From Lumnitzera littorea (lineage: Eukaryota > Streptophyta > Magnoliopsida > Myrtales > Combretaceae), in NCBI GenBank assembly GCA_024138015.1, contig JAMXBB010000012.1, positions 20,085,105 to 20,149,104 of the forward strand: 64,000 bases of DNA, written 5' to 3'. Positions 10,907 through 19,946 of this stretch are shown here, one piece after another. Numbering within the stretch: position 1 is the stretch's first letter; each line of letters starts with the position of its first letter. A program made the translations under genes and the position numbers. The notes below the pieces were generated by a model, which was given only the letters and a program-made list of their open reading frames with translations, did no database searches and was not told the DNA's origin.

Positions 10907-12080
10907 TTAATCAGAGTATAGCCTAAGATTGTTTGCATTTCAAGTACGTGGGATGAGCTTGCCATCCAATCTTTCCAATCTATATGCTTTATTCCCCAAA
11001 CTTTCTCTTACTCTTACTAGGTCTTCATAGTTGGGGGCCAATTTGCCTTATCCTTCTCGTGAGCCTGTGGCTTCTAGCTTCTGATAGACCAGGTCGCTAA
11101 CCTTGAATTATTTTTGTCCGACCTTCTTATCATAGTATATGGTTGCTTGATGCTGGTATGTAGCTACTTGAGTAGCGACGAGGTCTTTAATTTCTTCTAT
11201 GGTGTCGACGTTGGCCTATAGTAGGGACTCATTTAGTATCGCATTAAAACTTTGAGTCTGGATGTTGGGAAGCTCTAGCTTGATGAGGAAGACTAGCTCC
11301 AACCCAAATGCTAAGCAAAAAGGGGTTTTGCCAGTAGAGGTATGGTGGGTGGTCTTGTATCTCTACAAAATATTGAGTAGCTCGTTCGCCTAGGTGCCTT
11401 GAGCTCAATCTACCATCTTCTTCAAGCTCTCGAGAATGAGCCAATTAGTTGCTTCAACTTGACCATTCGACTGAGGTTGGACAATCGACGTAAAGTGTGG
11501 CGTAATGTGGTGTTTAGCGTAGAATTCTCTAAACTTGGGGTTATTGAATTGACATCCATTATCTATGATGAGGGCATAAGGACCCTAAATATGGAGTGCA
11601 TATTGTTCCTAACAAACGATTCAGTGCTCTTCTTGGTGATCTTGGTTATAACTTTGACTTTGACCCACTTGGTAAAGTAGTTGATGGCCACGATGACGTA
11701 TGCCAACCTTTCGAGGCCTCGTGGAAGGCTTTGAGAATGTTGATGCCCTACTAGGTAAATAGCCATGGACTGGTTAAGGGTGTAACTGATTGGTGTGTAC
11801 TTTTGGTATTAGGGAAACTTTTAGGCTATAGCCTTGGTATCCTGCCTCATGGTAGGCTAGTAGTATCTGAACCCCAGAGCTCGAATGTAGAGGGCTTGGG
11901 ACGAGATATGGTTGTTACACACTGTAACGTGCAACTCTTCCATGACTTGCAAGCCTTCATCTGCTTAAAGGCATCTGAACAAGGGAAGGTTGACTCTCCT
12001 ATGGTACAGGATGCCAGCGACTAATGTATAGTTAGTGGCATGGTATCTCAACTTCTTTACCTCTCTCTTGTCTTCTGAGA
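10907..12080 (-). pseudogene. Integrase of the Tat element (decayed)
   Basis: In the retrotransposon life cycle integrase inserts the cDNA into the host genome. On the minus strand the zinc-binding region lies at about 11,800-12,030; both histidines are visible (ELHVTVCNNH), but the cysteine pair downstream is not recognisable. The catalytic core follows: an IVAINYFTKWVK segment (about 11,660-11,700), where the family has Asp and this copy has Asn, then an IIDNGCQF segment with the second Asp (about 11,560), then a GQVEATN segment with the catalytic Glu in another frame (about 11,440). A TPFCLAFGLELVF segment (about 11,300) and a C-terminal domain ending in LRLYSD and a stop at 10,907-10,909 complete it. 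At least one frameshift, several stops and the lost Asp make it inactive. It sits downstream of the RNase H domains, the Ty3/gypsy order. Confidence 0.85.
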
Positions 12081-12254
12081 GCGTACCTTGCTATAAGTAA
12101 CTCTACATGGGGTTCATCCAGCTCGGCTTGGATGGTGCTGCTGTGAGCTCTAAGACCTTAGCTAAGCTTGAAGTTATGCTTTTCTTTGGCAAGTACTTTA
12201 TGAAAATCTTCCTATCCTTTACCTTAGGCCTTTGTATGCCCCATGGAGATGAGC

Positions 12255-12640
12255 TTGGATAGCTAATTTGTTGTTGAGTTTTTAATTCGAGGGATCTTAG
12301 TGATGGTCCACAAAGGAAACTCAACTGGGAGACTCCTCAGTTTCTCCAAGTATCTTGCCATGGTGTCGTCCTTAACTTCATATTTACCGCAGACTTGCTG
12401 GATGACAAGTATCGAGTTTAAGAAAACTTGCACATGGTCAGCATCAATCCCGTTGGCTAACTTGAGATCGACTATTAGTGCCTCGTATTTAGATTCATTA
12501 TTACTAATGTCGAACCCAAACTTGAGGGCATAACATATAGTGATCTTATGCAGTCTAGTGAGAGTTAGGCTCGTACTTCTACCCCTTGAGTTAGATGATC
12601 CATTAACATAGAGAGTCTACACTGGCTTGTCATCCCCTAA
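12255..12640 (-). pseudogene. Second (archaeal-type) RNase H domain of the Tat element
   Basis: A nearly continuous minus-strand frame of about 120 codons with one early stop reads like the RNase H domain of the RVT_3 type. Landmarks are TLYVNGSS (the family has Asp where this copy has Asn), YALKFGFDISNNESKYEAL (catalytic Glu in NNE retained), VQVFLNSILV (Asp-to-Asn at the third catalytic site) and GKYEVKDDTMARYL. It lies between the usual retroviral RNase H and integrase. An extra RNase H in this position is a described feature of plant Tat elements, thought to degrade the RNA strand of the RNA:DNA hybrid. Two of the catalytic Asp residues are substituted, so the domain is dead even where the frame is open. 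Confidence 0.8.
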
Positions 12641-12739
12641 TGGTGCTTCCTCCTTTTCTATGTATTTAACCATGAAGTTGGCTAGCACTTGTGCCTTGTA
12701 AGCTATTTGTAGTTGATACTAGATTCCATATACGTTAAG

Positions 12740-13712
12740 CTCCATCATGTATTTCACTATCTATCTAGACATGTTTGGCTTTTGTAGCAATGTGTGCAAT
12801 GGCTAGTTTATAAGTACGATGATCTGGTGCACTTGGAAGTAATGCCTAAGTTGATGTGTTGAGATGACGATAGCCAAGGCAAATTATTCTACTTTGGTGT
12901 ACTTGACCCTAGGCCCCTGGAGTATGTGGTTGATGTAGTATATCGGCCTCTGCTCTCCCCCTTTTGCTTTGACTAGTATAGAAGAGAGTGCTTGATCACT
13001 AACGGCCGGGTATAAATATAAGTCTTCCCCTAGAATAGGCTTGGAGAGGATTAGAGCGTATATGAGGAAGTTTTGCAACTGCTTGAAGGCTATTGCACAC
13101 TAAGGTGTCTATTCAAAATCCTTAGGATTCTTGAGGATTTTGAAGAATTCAGCACATCTATTTGCACTCTTGCAGACAAATGTACTCAGTGCAGCCATTA
13201 TGTTGGTATGCTTCTATACGTCTTTAACCAAGGAAGGGGACTTCATATCCTTGGTAGCCTATATCTTTTCATAGTTTTCCTTGATTCCTCTTTAGGTGAT
13301 TAGGAAGCCTATGAATTTGCCAGAACAAACCCCAAACATGCATTTCTAAGGGGTCAGCTTCATGTTGTATTTTCTTATCTAGTTGAAGGTTTCTTGTAAG
13401 TCTTTGACATGATCGCCAGGCTGTATGCTCTTGATTGTTATGTTGTCCACCTAAGTTGGGCTTTAAACAACTTGGTTACCATAAGCTAACATATTGCCCT
13501 AGCATTTTTGAAGTCGAAGGGCATGATAGTGTAGCAATACGTATCGAAGTCGGTAATAAAAGAAGTATAGAGTTCCCCTTCGGATTCATTTAGATATGAT
13601 TTTAGCCCGAAAAGGAGACTAAGAAGCTAAGCAAGACGTGTCTTGATGTGGAATTGACCAGCTAGTTGATCTTAGGGAGAGGGAATCAATCTTTTGGGTA
13701 GGTTTTGTTGAG
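12740..13712 (-). pseudogene. Reverse transcriptase (main part) and RNase H of the Tat element
   Basis: On the minus strand the frame resumes after the solo LTR with LNKTYPKD and FPLPKI, then a STSRHVLLSFLVSFSG segment, then an ITDFDTYCYTIMPFDFKNA segment in another frame (about 13,500-13,570). These are RT palm and fingers motifs. The YVDD catalytic box region is too decayed to read. The following RNase H is clear at about 12,884-13,060: LSKPILGEDLYLYPAVSDQA, where the AVSD Asp is retained, then RPIYYINHILQGPRVKYTKVE. Multiple stops and frameshifts are present. The product would have been the polymerase that copies the element RNA into cDNA. Confidence 0.82.
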
Positions 13713-13717
13713 GTTGG

Positions 13718-15015
13718 TGATAACTCTTATTTTAAATAAACTTTGATTTTATAGCATTTCCCTTATATTTTTGGTTGTTTTTAAAGGAATTGAGAATTAA
13801 TAGAGTAAATTTTTGATTTCAAGATTTGTAGTTCAAATGAATGAGTTATGAAGTTTTGAAGCAGAACACAACTAGCAGACATAACTATGTCTAATCAGGA
13901 GGCTTATTATCAAAGGAAAACAAGGTTAATGGTCAAAAAGTTACACAACCGTGTCCTTAGGTTGTGTCTGTACAATAGGAGAAAGTGGGAATTTTTGTTT
14001 AGTAAGTTACACAATTGTGTCCTTAGGCCGTATCCCATCTAGGATGATTTTAGTGCCCAAAGTCAATAAGTTACATGACCTAGGGACACAACTCTATTTT
14101 AAGCCATATTTGGTGATGAAAAAAAGAAAATTCCTAATATATTATATAAGAACTTGTAAGCGTTTTGGATGTCAACTTTTCACATTTAACATAGAAGAGA
14201 AGGGAAAAGGCGAAAGCATTATCTAACTTCAAGATTAAAAAGATTTCTCACCAACAAAAGGGTTTTTTCATGTTTTACTTCTTGATTTTATTGCAACTTT
14301 CTTATAATTTTATCATGATGGCTTAAGATTCTTGTATTTTTCATTTGACTATTAAATTTATTGAAAAATTTCCATAAAGTTTCTATCTTTCTTGATTCAA
14401 TTATATGTTTCTATTGTTAATTGATATTTCTAGGGTATCGATCTATGATATTATGCATAATGATTGAGAAATCACATGGGTAATGAGATTTAGATATAAT
14501 TGAACAGAGTTACATGTGTACTTAAAGATAAGATGCATGATTTTTTCGAAAAGTTGTTTTTTTTTTTTTTATGTGTGTGGGAATTTATTATACATTAATG
14601 CGATTCTAAATTATATTGCTAAATGAAGAGATTTTAGTAAATAATTTAAGGTTAGGGTTAATATGTTTGAGAAAGGTGTTAACTTTAATTGCGAATTCCT
14701 TTAATCAAGAACGATAGAGATGAAATTGGATAGATTTTTAGAAGTTACGTGTTAAACACTAGGGAAAACAATTCTTAAATACGTTATTTCCCTTCTTGAA
14801 GCTGTTCTTAATTTTTTTGCTTCCTAAATTACTTAATTGAGTCTCATAATTAGATTAGTTGATTAGTTTTAGTATTTTTAATTCATTCAAACCATTAAAA
14901 TTTTCTAGTTAGATAATAGAGTTAAGGCTAGTATTAATACTCGAGGTTTTTGAGAGATCGACTCGAACTCATATCCGCTATATTAGAATTTGATAGGTAC
15001 ACTGGCTTTGTATCA
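13718..15015 (+). mobile_element. Solo LTR inserted in the reverse transcriptase gene
   Basis: A 1,298-bp block interrupts RT exactly between the codons for INYTD (right side) and LNKTYPKD (left side). It begins TGATAACTCT and ends TTTGTATCA, so the ends form the TG...CA pair of an LTR, extended to TGATA/TATCA. It is flanked by GTTGG (13,713-13,717) and ATCGG (15,016-15,020), which differ only by transitions and look like a decayed 5-bp target duplication. Three decayed copies of a palindromic TTACACAACCGTGT-like word lie at about 13,941, 14,005 and 14,070, a type of motif frequent in plant Ty3/gypsy LTRs. The end region reads GAGAGATCGACTCGAACTC, as in U5 ends. No internal coding region exists, so it is a solo LTR left by recombination. 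Orientation is inferred from the U5-like end. Confidence 0.8.
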
Positions 15016-15020
15016 ATCGG

Positions 15021-15310
15021 TATAATTGATGCACATGTGCCACTTCCTAGACTTCTTCTTGACCGGTACTACGTTTACTAGCTAGGTCAAATATCTCTCC
15101 TCTTTGACAAAGTCGGCCTTAAGTAACTTCTGTACTTCTTCCTCTATAGCGGCCCACCTTTTTAGCGTAAAATGCCTCTTCTTCTGTTTGATAGGTTGTG
15201 TATTGGAGTCAATGTTGATGTTGTAGGTCGCCAGGTTTGGAGAGATCCTATGTATGTTTGACACTAACCATGCGAACCTATCTGTATTGGTTTGTAGGAG
15301 GGAAACTATC
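15021..15310 (-). pseudogene. Reverse transcriptase N-terminal part of the Tat element
   Basis: The minus-strand frame reads FAWLVSNIHRISP, then NINIDSNTQPIKQKKRHFT, then AIEEEVQKLLKADFVKEERY and LVNVVPVKKKSRKWHMCINY. This is the characteristic entry into the reverse transcriptase domain of plant Ty3/gypsy elements. An open stretch of 60 codons lies at 15,082-15,264. The gene is cut at the right edge of the solo LTR and resumes at 13,712. Only one stop separates the pieces here, so this part is less decayed than the rest of pol. Confidence 0.85.
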
Positions 15311-15329
15311 TCCTCCTTTACCTCAAAAG

Positions 15330-16136
15330 GGGTATCAATCTCGACTTTGGTGGTCTAGTTGAGAGAAGCATTGATTTGTACCTTTTCCATTTTTTCACTC
15401 ATCTCGCCTCTCTCAGTTAGCATCTCTTACGGGTTGGTCTTTAGAGTAAAAACACCATCTGCTCTAACGGCCTTAACATAGAGATCTTGAGAGAGCTTTT
15501 AATTGCACTTGCAAATTCTTACTCTAGTGGGGGTTGGGAAGTTAGCCTTTTGGTAGGGGGATAAGGTGATGACCCTAAAGGCATTTAAGCTCGGTTGTCT
15601 TAAGAGAGCCTTGTAGGGGGATGGTTAGTCAATTACAATGATCTCTACTGGTTGTTGTGCGACATTATCATTATCGCTAAGCTTCATGTCAAGAGTGCTG
15701 ATTCCCTTGGCTCAGACAGTTCCCCTATTAAAATTGATGAGATTATGGTGGTACAGCTTCATTTTGACATGTAACTTGCTTTTCATCCTTTTGTACATAT
15801 GTAGGAAGAGGATATCAATGGAGCTACCGATGGCCCCATAATCTTGAGGACCTCAAAATTTGTGGTTCTTACCCCAATAATAAGGGCGTCTTGATGAGGG
15901 GTATTTACCCCCTCCAGGTCCTCATTAGAGAAAGAGATCAAAGTATCAATCTTTTGCTTCTTTTCTTTGACAGCCAACACTTCGAACAAGGCGTTGGCCG
16001 AATTATTGGTGCTCAATAGACTCCATAGGTATGGCCTTCCAATGATTATGTTAATCTCGTAGTTAGGGGTTCGATCATTACGGCGATCTTCATTTTGCTT
16101 CGCTTGGGTGCCTTCGATCTGCCTCCTCCAAGGCAC
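15330..16136 (-). pseudogene. Aspartic protease region of the Tat element (decayed)
   Basis: An open frame of 117 codons (15,783-16,136) contains a basic linker, an INIIIGRPYL segment and HQDALIIGVRTTNFEVLKIM, leading into the protease active-site region. There the family has a D-S/T/G-G type triad, but this copy reads IMGPSVAPL without a visible catalytic Asp. In other frames further left come QQPVEIIVID, PSPYKALLRQPSLNAFR and YQKANFPTP, the typical C-terminal half of plant gypsy proteases. The enzyme would have processed the Gag-Pol polyprotein. It is broken by frameshifts and stops. Confidence 0.72.
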
Positions 16137-16174
16137 CCTATCTTCATCATCATTGGAATGGTCATCGTTCCTCC

Positions 16175-16515
16175 ACTAGGCTACATACTTGCCAATGAAG
16201 CCTTGTTAAATAGCATATTTGATTGCATTCTTTAATTGGAAGCACTCCTTTGTAGGGTGACTGTGGTTATTAGGGAACTGGCTGTACTTATTCGAGTTTT
16301 GACAATTGGGGTTCCCCCTCATCTTAGGGGGCTTTTGTAGTAAATCTCTATTTTGTACCATGCCGAAGACTTGGGCGATTGGTCAGTTCAAAGGGGTATG
16401 TTGTGTGTAGATAGGAGAGAAAAGTGGGTTCTGCTTAACTCGGTGCTTCTTATTGCTTGAGTCTTCCTCCTCAACTTTACTTGTTGCCTTGCCATTGAAG
16501 CTGTTAAGCCTTATT
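16175..16515 (-). pseudogene. Gag C-terminal part with degenerate zinc knuckle
   Basis: Minus-strand frames read NPLFSPIYTQHTPLN, LLQKPPKMRGNP and NKYSQFPNNHSHPTKECFQL. In related elements the last segment is a zinc-knuckle-like patch with Cys and His residues; here one Cys (KECF) and two His remain. This part follows the AT-rich insert and joins the gag half at 18,226-19,321. Confidence 0.7.
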
Positions 16516-16519
16516 TTAG

Positions 16520-18225
16520 TTTCCTTAATTTAACCTGTATTAAGTCCAGCCTACTTAATATAAATTACTCGACATTAAATTAAGGAAAAAAAATTTAATT
16601 AAAAAAAAATGGAGTCACTAACTAGTTCAACTGGTAAAAAAGATAAATTAGGGTTTCACTAGTCTACGGATATTCTAAAAAAAATTAATTTTTAGAAAAT
16701 TAAACTAGAAAACCAGATTCGAGGACTAACCTATTAAGATTAAATTGTCGTATAAAAATTTAAAAAATTGATGGGCTATTATTTTTATAATTTTCCAAAA
16801 ATAGTAAAATTGTACCTAAATGTACAAAAAATAACTAAAGTGATTTTTATTATTTTTTATTATTACGAATTTTCAAGACAAGGGAAAAAGTTTTTTTAAT
16901 TTTTTATACGGTTGCCTTGAAGATACCTACGTACCCACTATTCGGGATCAAACCGGTTTTAGTTCCTCTTTTGTTATAAAATTTTTAGTGACTAAATCAT
17001 TTTTATATTGAAAATCGACCTAGGTTTACTTATTTTATCAATTTATTATTTTAAGAAAACAAACCTAAAAAAAATTTAATTTTTCTGAATTAAATAAAAA
17101 ACTCTAACTAACCGAATCTTTTTGAAAAAACTCAATATAACATTTTTTTGTTTTTCAAAACCACTATATGTCAACATATATATTTTTTATTAAAAAAATA
17201 ATGATTTTTCAAAAACAAAAAACTTAATTCAACTAAATTTTATTGGAAAATAAAAAATTTGCAATAAGAATAAAAAGCTTGCACTTAAACACAAAAATAG
17301 TTAATAAAAAAAACATAACTAATAAAGTAAATTAATAAAAATTAATGAAGTAAATAAATAATAAAAAAATTAATGAAAATTTACCTAGCGTCGGATTGTA
17401 TTGGTGTTATGTGGTGATGGCGGTGGATTAGGTGCTGTTGGGCGAGAGTGGGTGATGGATTGAGTGTTGTTAGGTGATAAGCTGGGCGAGGGCAACAGGC
17501 TGGGCGAGAGATTGGGCGACTAGTTAGGCATTGTTAGGCGAGAGACTGGGTGCTATTAGGTGAGAGACTGGGCGCTACTGGGCAATAGTTTGGGCAAGAG
17601 ACTGTAGTAGTTGTGCAGTGGTGCTAGGGTGGTACTTTGTGGTGTTGCGTAGTGGTTATGTGGTGGCACAGTGGTATTTGTGTGGTGTTTTGAGTAGGAT
17701 TGTGATTAAAAAAAAAAAAAACCATCCCTGAAACCTATGTTAATGTGCTATTTATAAGTTTAAAATCGAATCTTTTGTATTAAAAATACAGAAGATTCGA
17801 TTGCGATTCTTCTAAGATTTACCCTAACTTCTAAAAACCCTAGTTATTTTTAGGCCTTCTATTTCTTCCAAAGCCCGATCCGATCCGATTTAGCTCAATA
17901 ATTCCTTAATTTGATTTAAGTCCTTAAATTAAATGAATTTTATTCTATATTAGTTTGACCCAAAATTAATTAAGCCCATATTATCACTTAATCCGTTAAT
18001 CCAACGCAATTTAATTCAACACAACACAACTCGACTTATGACTCAACTTACTACAATTGGACTTGACTCGATATAATTCGACTTGACTTGATACGACATA
18101 ACTTGATATGATTCTCTTATTTTATTTATTATTATTTTTTTCTACTTTTTTGTTTATTTATTAACCTGGTTCAATTAATAAAAAATTGACAAAAATAAGG
18201 TGCCTATAGAAACGATTCTTCCCAA
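16520..18225. mobile_element. AT-rich insert inside gag, type unresolved
   Basis: About 1.7 kb separates two gag halves that would be contiguous in a normal element. It is extremely AT-rich except for a G-rich patch at about 17,395-17,610. It includes a CCTACGTACCCACTATTCGG segment near 16,925-16,945, resembling the TACGTAGG-type motif common in plant LTRs, and an ACTAGTTAGTGACTCC-like segment (minus strand, near 16,610-16,625) that could be a primer-binding-site remnant. Near the edges a CCTTATTTT word (about 16,509) is repeated inverted as AAAATAAGG (about 18,195). It could be an LTR plus leader of another Ty3/gypsy element or a non-autonomous element. I cannot fix its termini, so the edges are good to about 20 bp only. 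Confidence 0.55.
17395..17610. repeat. Degenerate short tandem repeat (GGGCGAGAGACTG-type)
   Basis: Variants of GGGCGAGAGACTGGGCG and TGTTAGGCGAGAGA recur roughly every 20-30 bp across about 200 bp of an otherwise AT-rich insert. The units are too diverged for an exact period. It looks like an old minisatellite internal to the inserted element. Confidence 0.55.
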
Positions 18226-19321
18226 ACAATCTTTCCTTATCCTTCTTTTTACTCAACCTCTCTTGGTTAGTGTTGCACCTGGCATGGATGTTGTCCTCCT
18301 CATCCATGTATTTTTGGGCTTTATTTTAAAATTTGGCTAAGGTCTTTAGCTTACTCTTCGCAAATGAATGGAAGAAGTCTCCTGAGGGTCCCATGTCGAG
18401 TTGCATGGCATGCATTGCTACTCCCTCATCCAACTAAGGGATCTCGACCGCGACATTGTTGAATCGGGCCACATATCTTCGTTGAGTCTCCCTTTTGCTT
18501 TGCCTTATCAAGCACAAGGACGAATTGTCCTTAAACGGAGGCTTACTTACCCTGAAGTGTAGACTAAACTTGTGTGCTAGCTCATGAAAGGAGTCGATAG
18601 AGTTCTCGAGTAGGTGGTTAAACCATGTTTGAGTTGCTTTCCTCATAATTCCTAGGAAAGCTTTACACATTATAACATCCCCATTACCATGGAGGTTCAT
18701 AAGGGTATGGAAGTGGAGGAGGTGATTATCAGGATCACCGGTGCCATCATATTGGTCCAGGGTAGAAAGTTTGTTGTTCGGAGGCAAAACTTTATCTTGG
18801 ACACCCCTAGTGAAGGGGGTCTTGTTGCTAGCAACTAGTTTGGCATCATTAGTTGTCTTGCTCCCTTGCTACTTAAAGAGCCTTTTTACGATCATGTAGA
18901 GTTCATTGAGGTTAGTATTGTCTGTCAGGTGAGTTCGGTGAACTGTAGAGTGTATTGGTACTTCATGGGAGTCGGCCACTTGCTCATTGCTAGCAAGGGT
19001 ATGATCGTGGATAGCCGTAGATCATGTTTATTGTTCCTGCACTGGGGGATTGGGTAGTTGATCCCAACCATTTTCCTGCCATTGTTGTTGGTTGTTGGGC
19101 CTAGTATGGGCATCAAAAGCTTCAAGTAGATGGGTATGCATGCTAAGCCTCTCGGTGTCGTTAAGGTAAGTACAGAGCAACATGTTTTAGGTAACAAACT
19201 CTTTAAGTAGCCACTCCGAGTGCTCTAAGTGTTGTTCAAGCATCTCCTTAGCTAGGGGCCAATTGTCGGCGGGTTAGTTGTCTACTAACTAGTTGTTCTC
19301 AGGGTTGTTGATCCGAGACAT
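18226..19321 (-). pseudogene. Gag N-terminal and central part of the Tat element
   Basis: The probable start is the ATG at 19,321 (minus), reading MSRINNPENN before a stop. The central retrotransposon-gag domain is in an open frame at 18,434-18,787: LDQYDGTGDPDNHLLHF, CKAFLGIMRKATQTWF, then SFHELAHKFSLHF and RYVARFNNVAVEIP. Downstream is LKTLAKF and KAQKYMDEEDN followed by a basic stretch (QERLSKKKDKE), where the AT-rich insert begins. Gag forms the virus-like particle of the element. Upstream frames carry several stops (for example in the segment just after the start), so the gene is dead. Confidence 0.82.
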
Positions 19322-19384
19322 GCTAATTATCAAGGGTGATGTTTAGGAGACTGTTTAGTGTGTATTTAGGTAGGGAATTAGATT

Positions 19385-19428
19385 TGATTCCTACAGACGA
19401 CGCTAAACGCCATCTCTAGATTTTTTGT
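19385..19428 (-). other. Primer-binding-site region next to the 5' LTR
   Basis: Reading the minus strand inward from the LTR end (CTCTACCA), a short AAAAAATCTAGAG spacer is followed by ATGGCGTTTAGCGTCGTCTG. Plant Ty3/gypsy elements often have a TGGCGCCGTC-type primer-binding site at this spot, complementary to the 3' end of a tRNA. The resemblance is partial and I do not assign the tRNA. Confidence 0.45.
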
Positions 19429-19946
19429 TGGTAGAGATTGGGCTTTGCATTATCGTATGAACCTGTAAGATAATAAACAGTGAGGGGTGTTAGGGATTTA
19501 TCAAGCATGGCCACTCTAATGCTTAAGTTAGATTGATTTGTAATGAGAGTGAGAGTAATTGAATGTAAAGAGTAGACTCTAGTGTGTGAAGTATTAAGTA
19601 GTTTACCTTTGGGTTGTAGTCTTGTATTTGTAAAGGAGTGGAGCTGACAATTGAAGAGGAGTTAGTGGATAGAAGTCATGTTTGTTGGTATTGGATAGGA
19701 TCCGATGCGTTCCGTACATGTAGGAGGTAGTTATTGACTCGATTGCTCAACCTTATCTGCAGTCTCCTAACTGTTGGTGACCGTTGTAGTTGGATAGGCT
19801 ATATAATGTGTAGGTTGTATAATAGGCCTAACTGAGGTCCGTCGTGAGGATTGGAAGACTGAATCCAGAGAGGCACTACTTATGCCATAAGTCCGGTCAG
19901 GTTAGTACAGGCTTGAGGGATCCATATTCAAAAGGTCTTATTAGCA
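19429..19946 (-). repeat. 5' LTR of the Tat-type element
   Basis: This 518-bp segment pairs with 5,757-6,270. On the minus strand it would hold the element's promoter and start of transcription. It begins TGCTAATAAGACC on the minus strand, compared with TGTTAATAGGGTC in the other copy. Over the first 200 bp I compared, about one base in five differs, mostly transitions, with small insertions and deletions. Confidence 0.82.

Larger units (their letters stand above)
5757..19946 (-). mobile_element. Decayed Tat-lineage Ty3/gypsy LTR retrotransposon, 14.2 kb
   Basis: Two related LTRs in direct orientation (5,757-6,270 and 19,429-19,946) bound the element. Reading the minus strand from the right, the order is LTR, primer-binding-site remnant, gag, protease, reverse transcriptase, RNase H, second RNase H, integrase, an opposite-strand ORF, tandem repeats, polypurine tract and LTR. 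The integrase-after-RT order places it in Ty3/gypsy. The second RNase H, the antisense ORF between pol and the 3' LTR, the subrepeats and the large size are known hallmarks of the Tat group (Tat, Grande, Ogre and Retand relatives). The LTRs are only about 80% identical over the 200 bp I compared, and every domain carries stops and frameshifts, so it is old and inactive. No matching 5-bp target duplication is visible (TTGGC left, AATTT right). A solo LTR and an AT-rich insert interrupt it. Confidence 0.85.
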
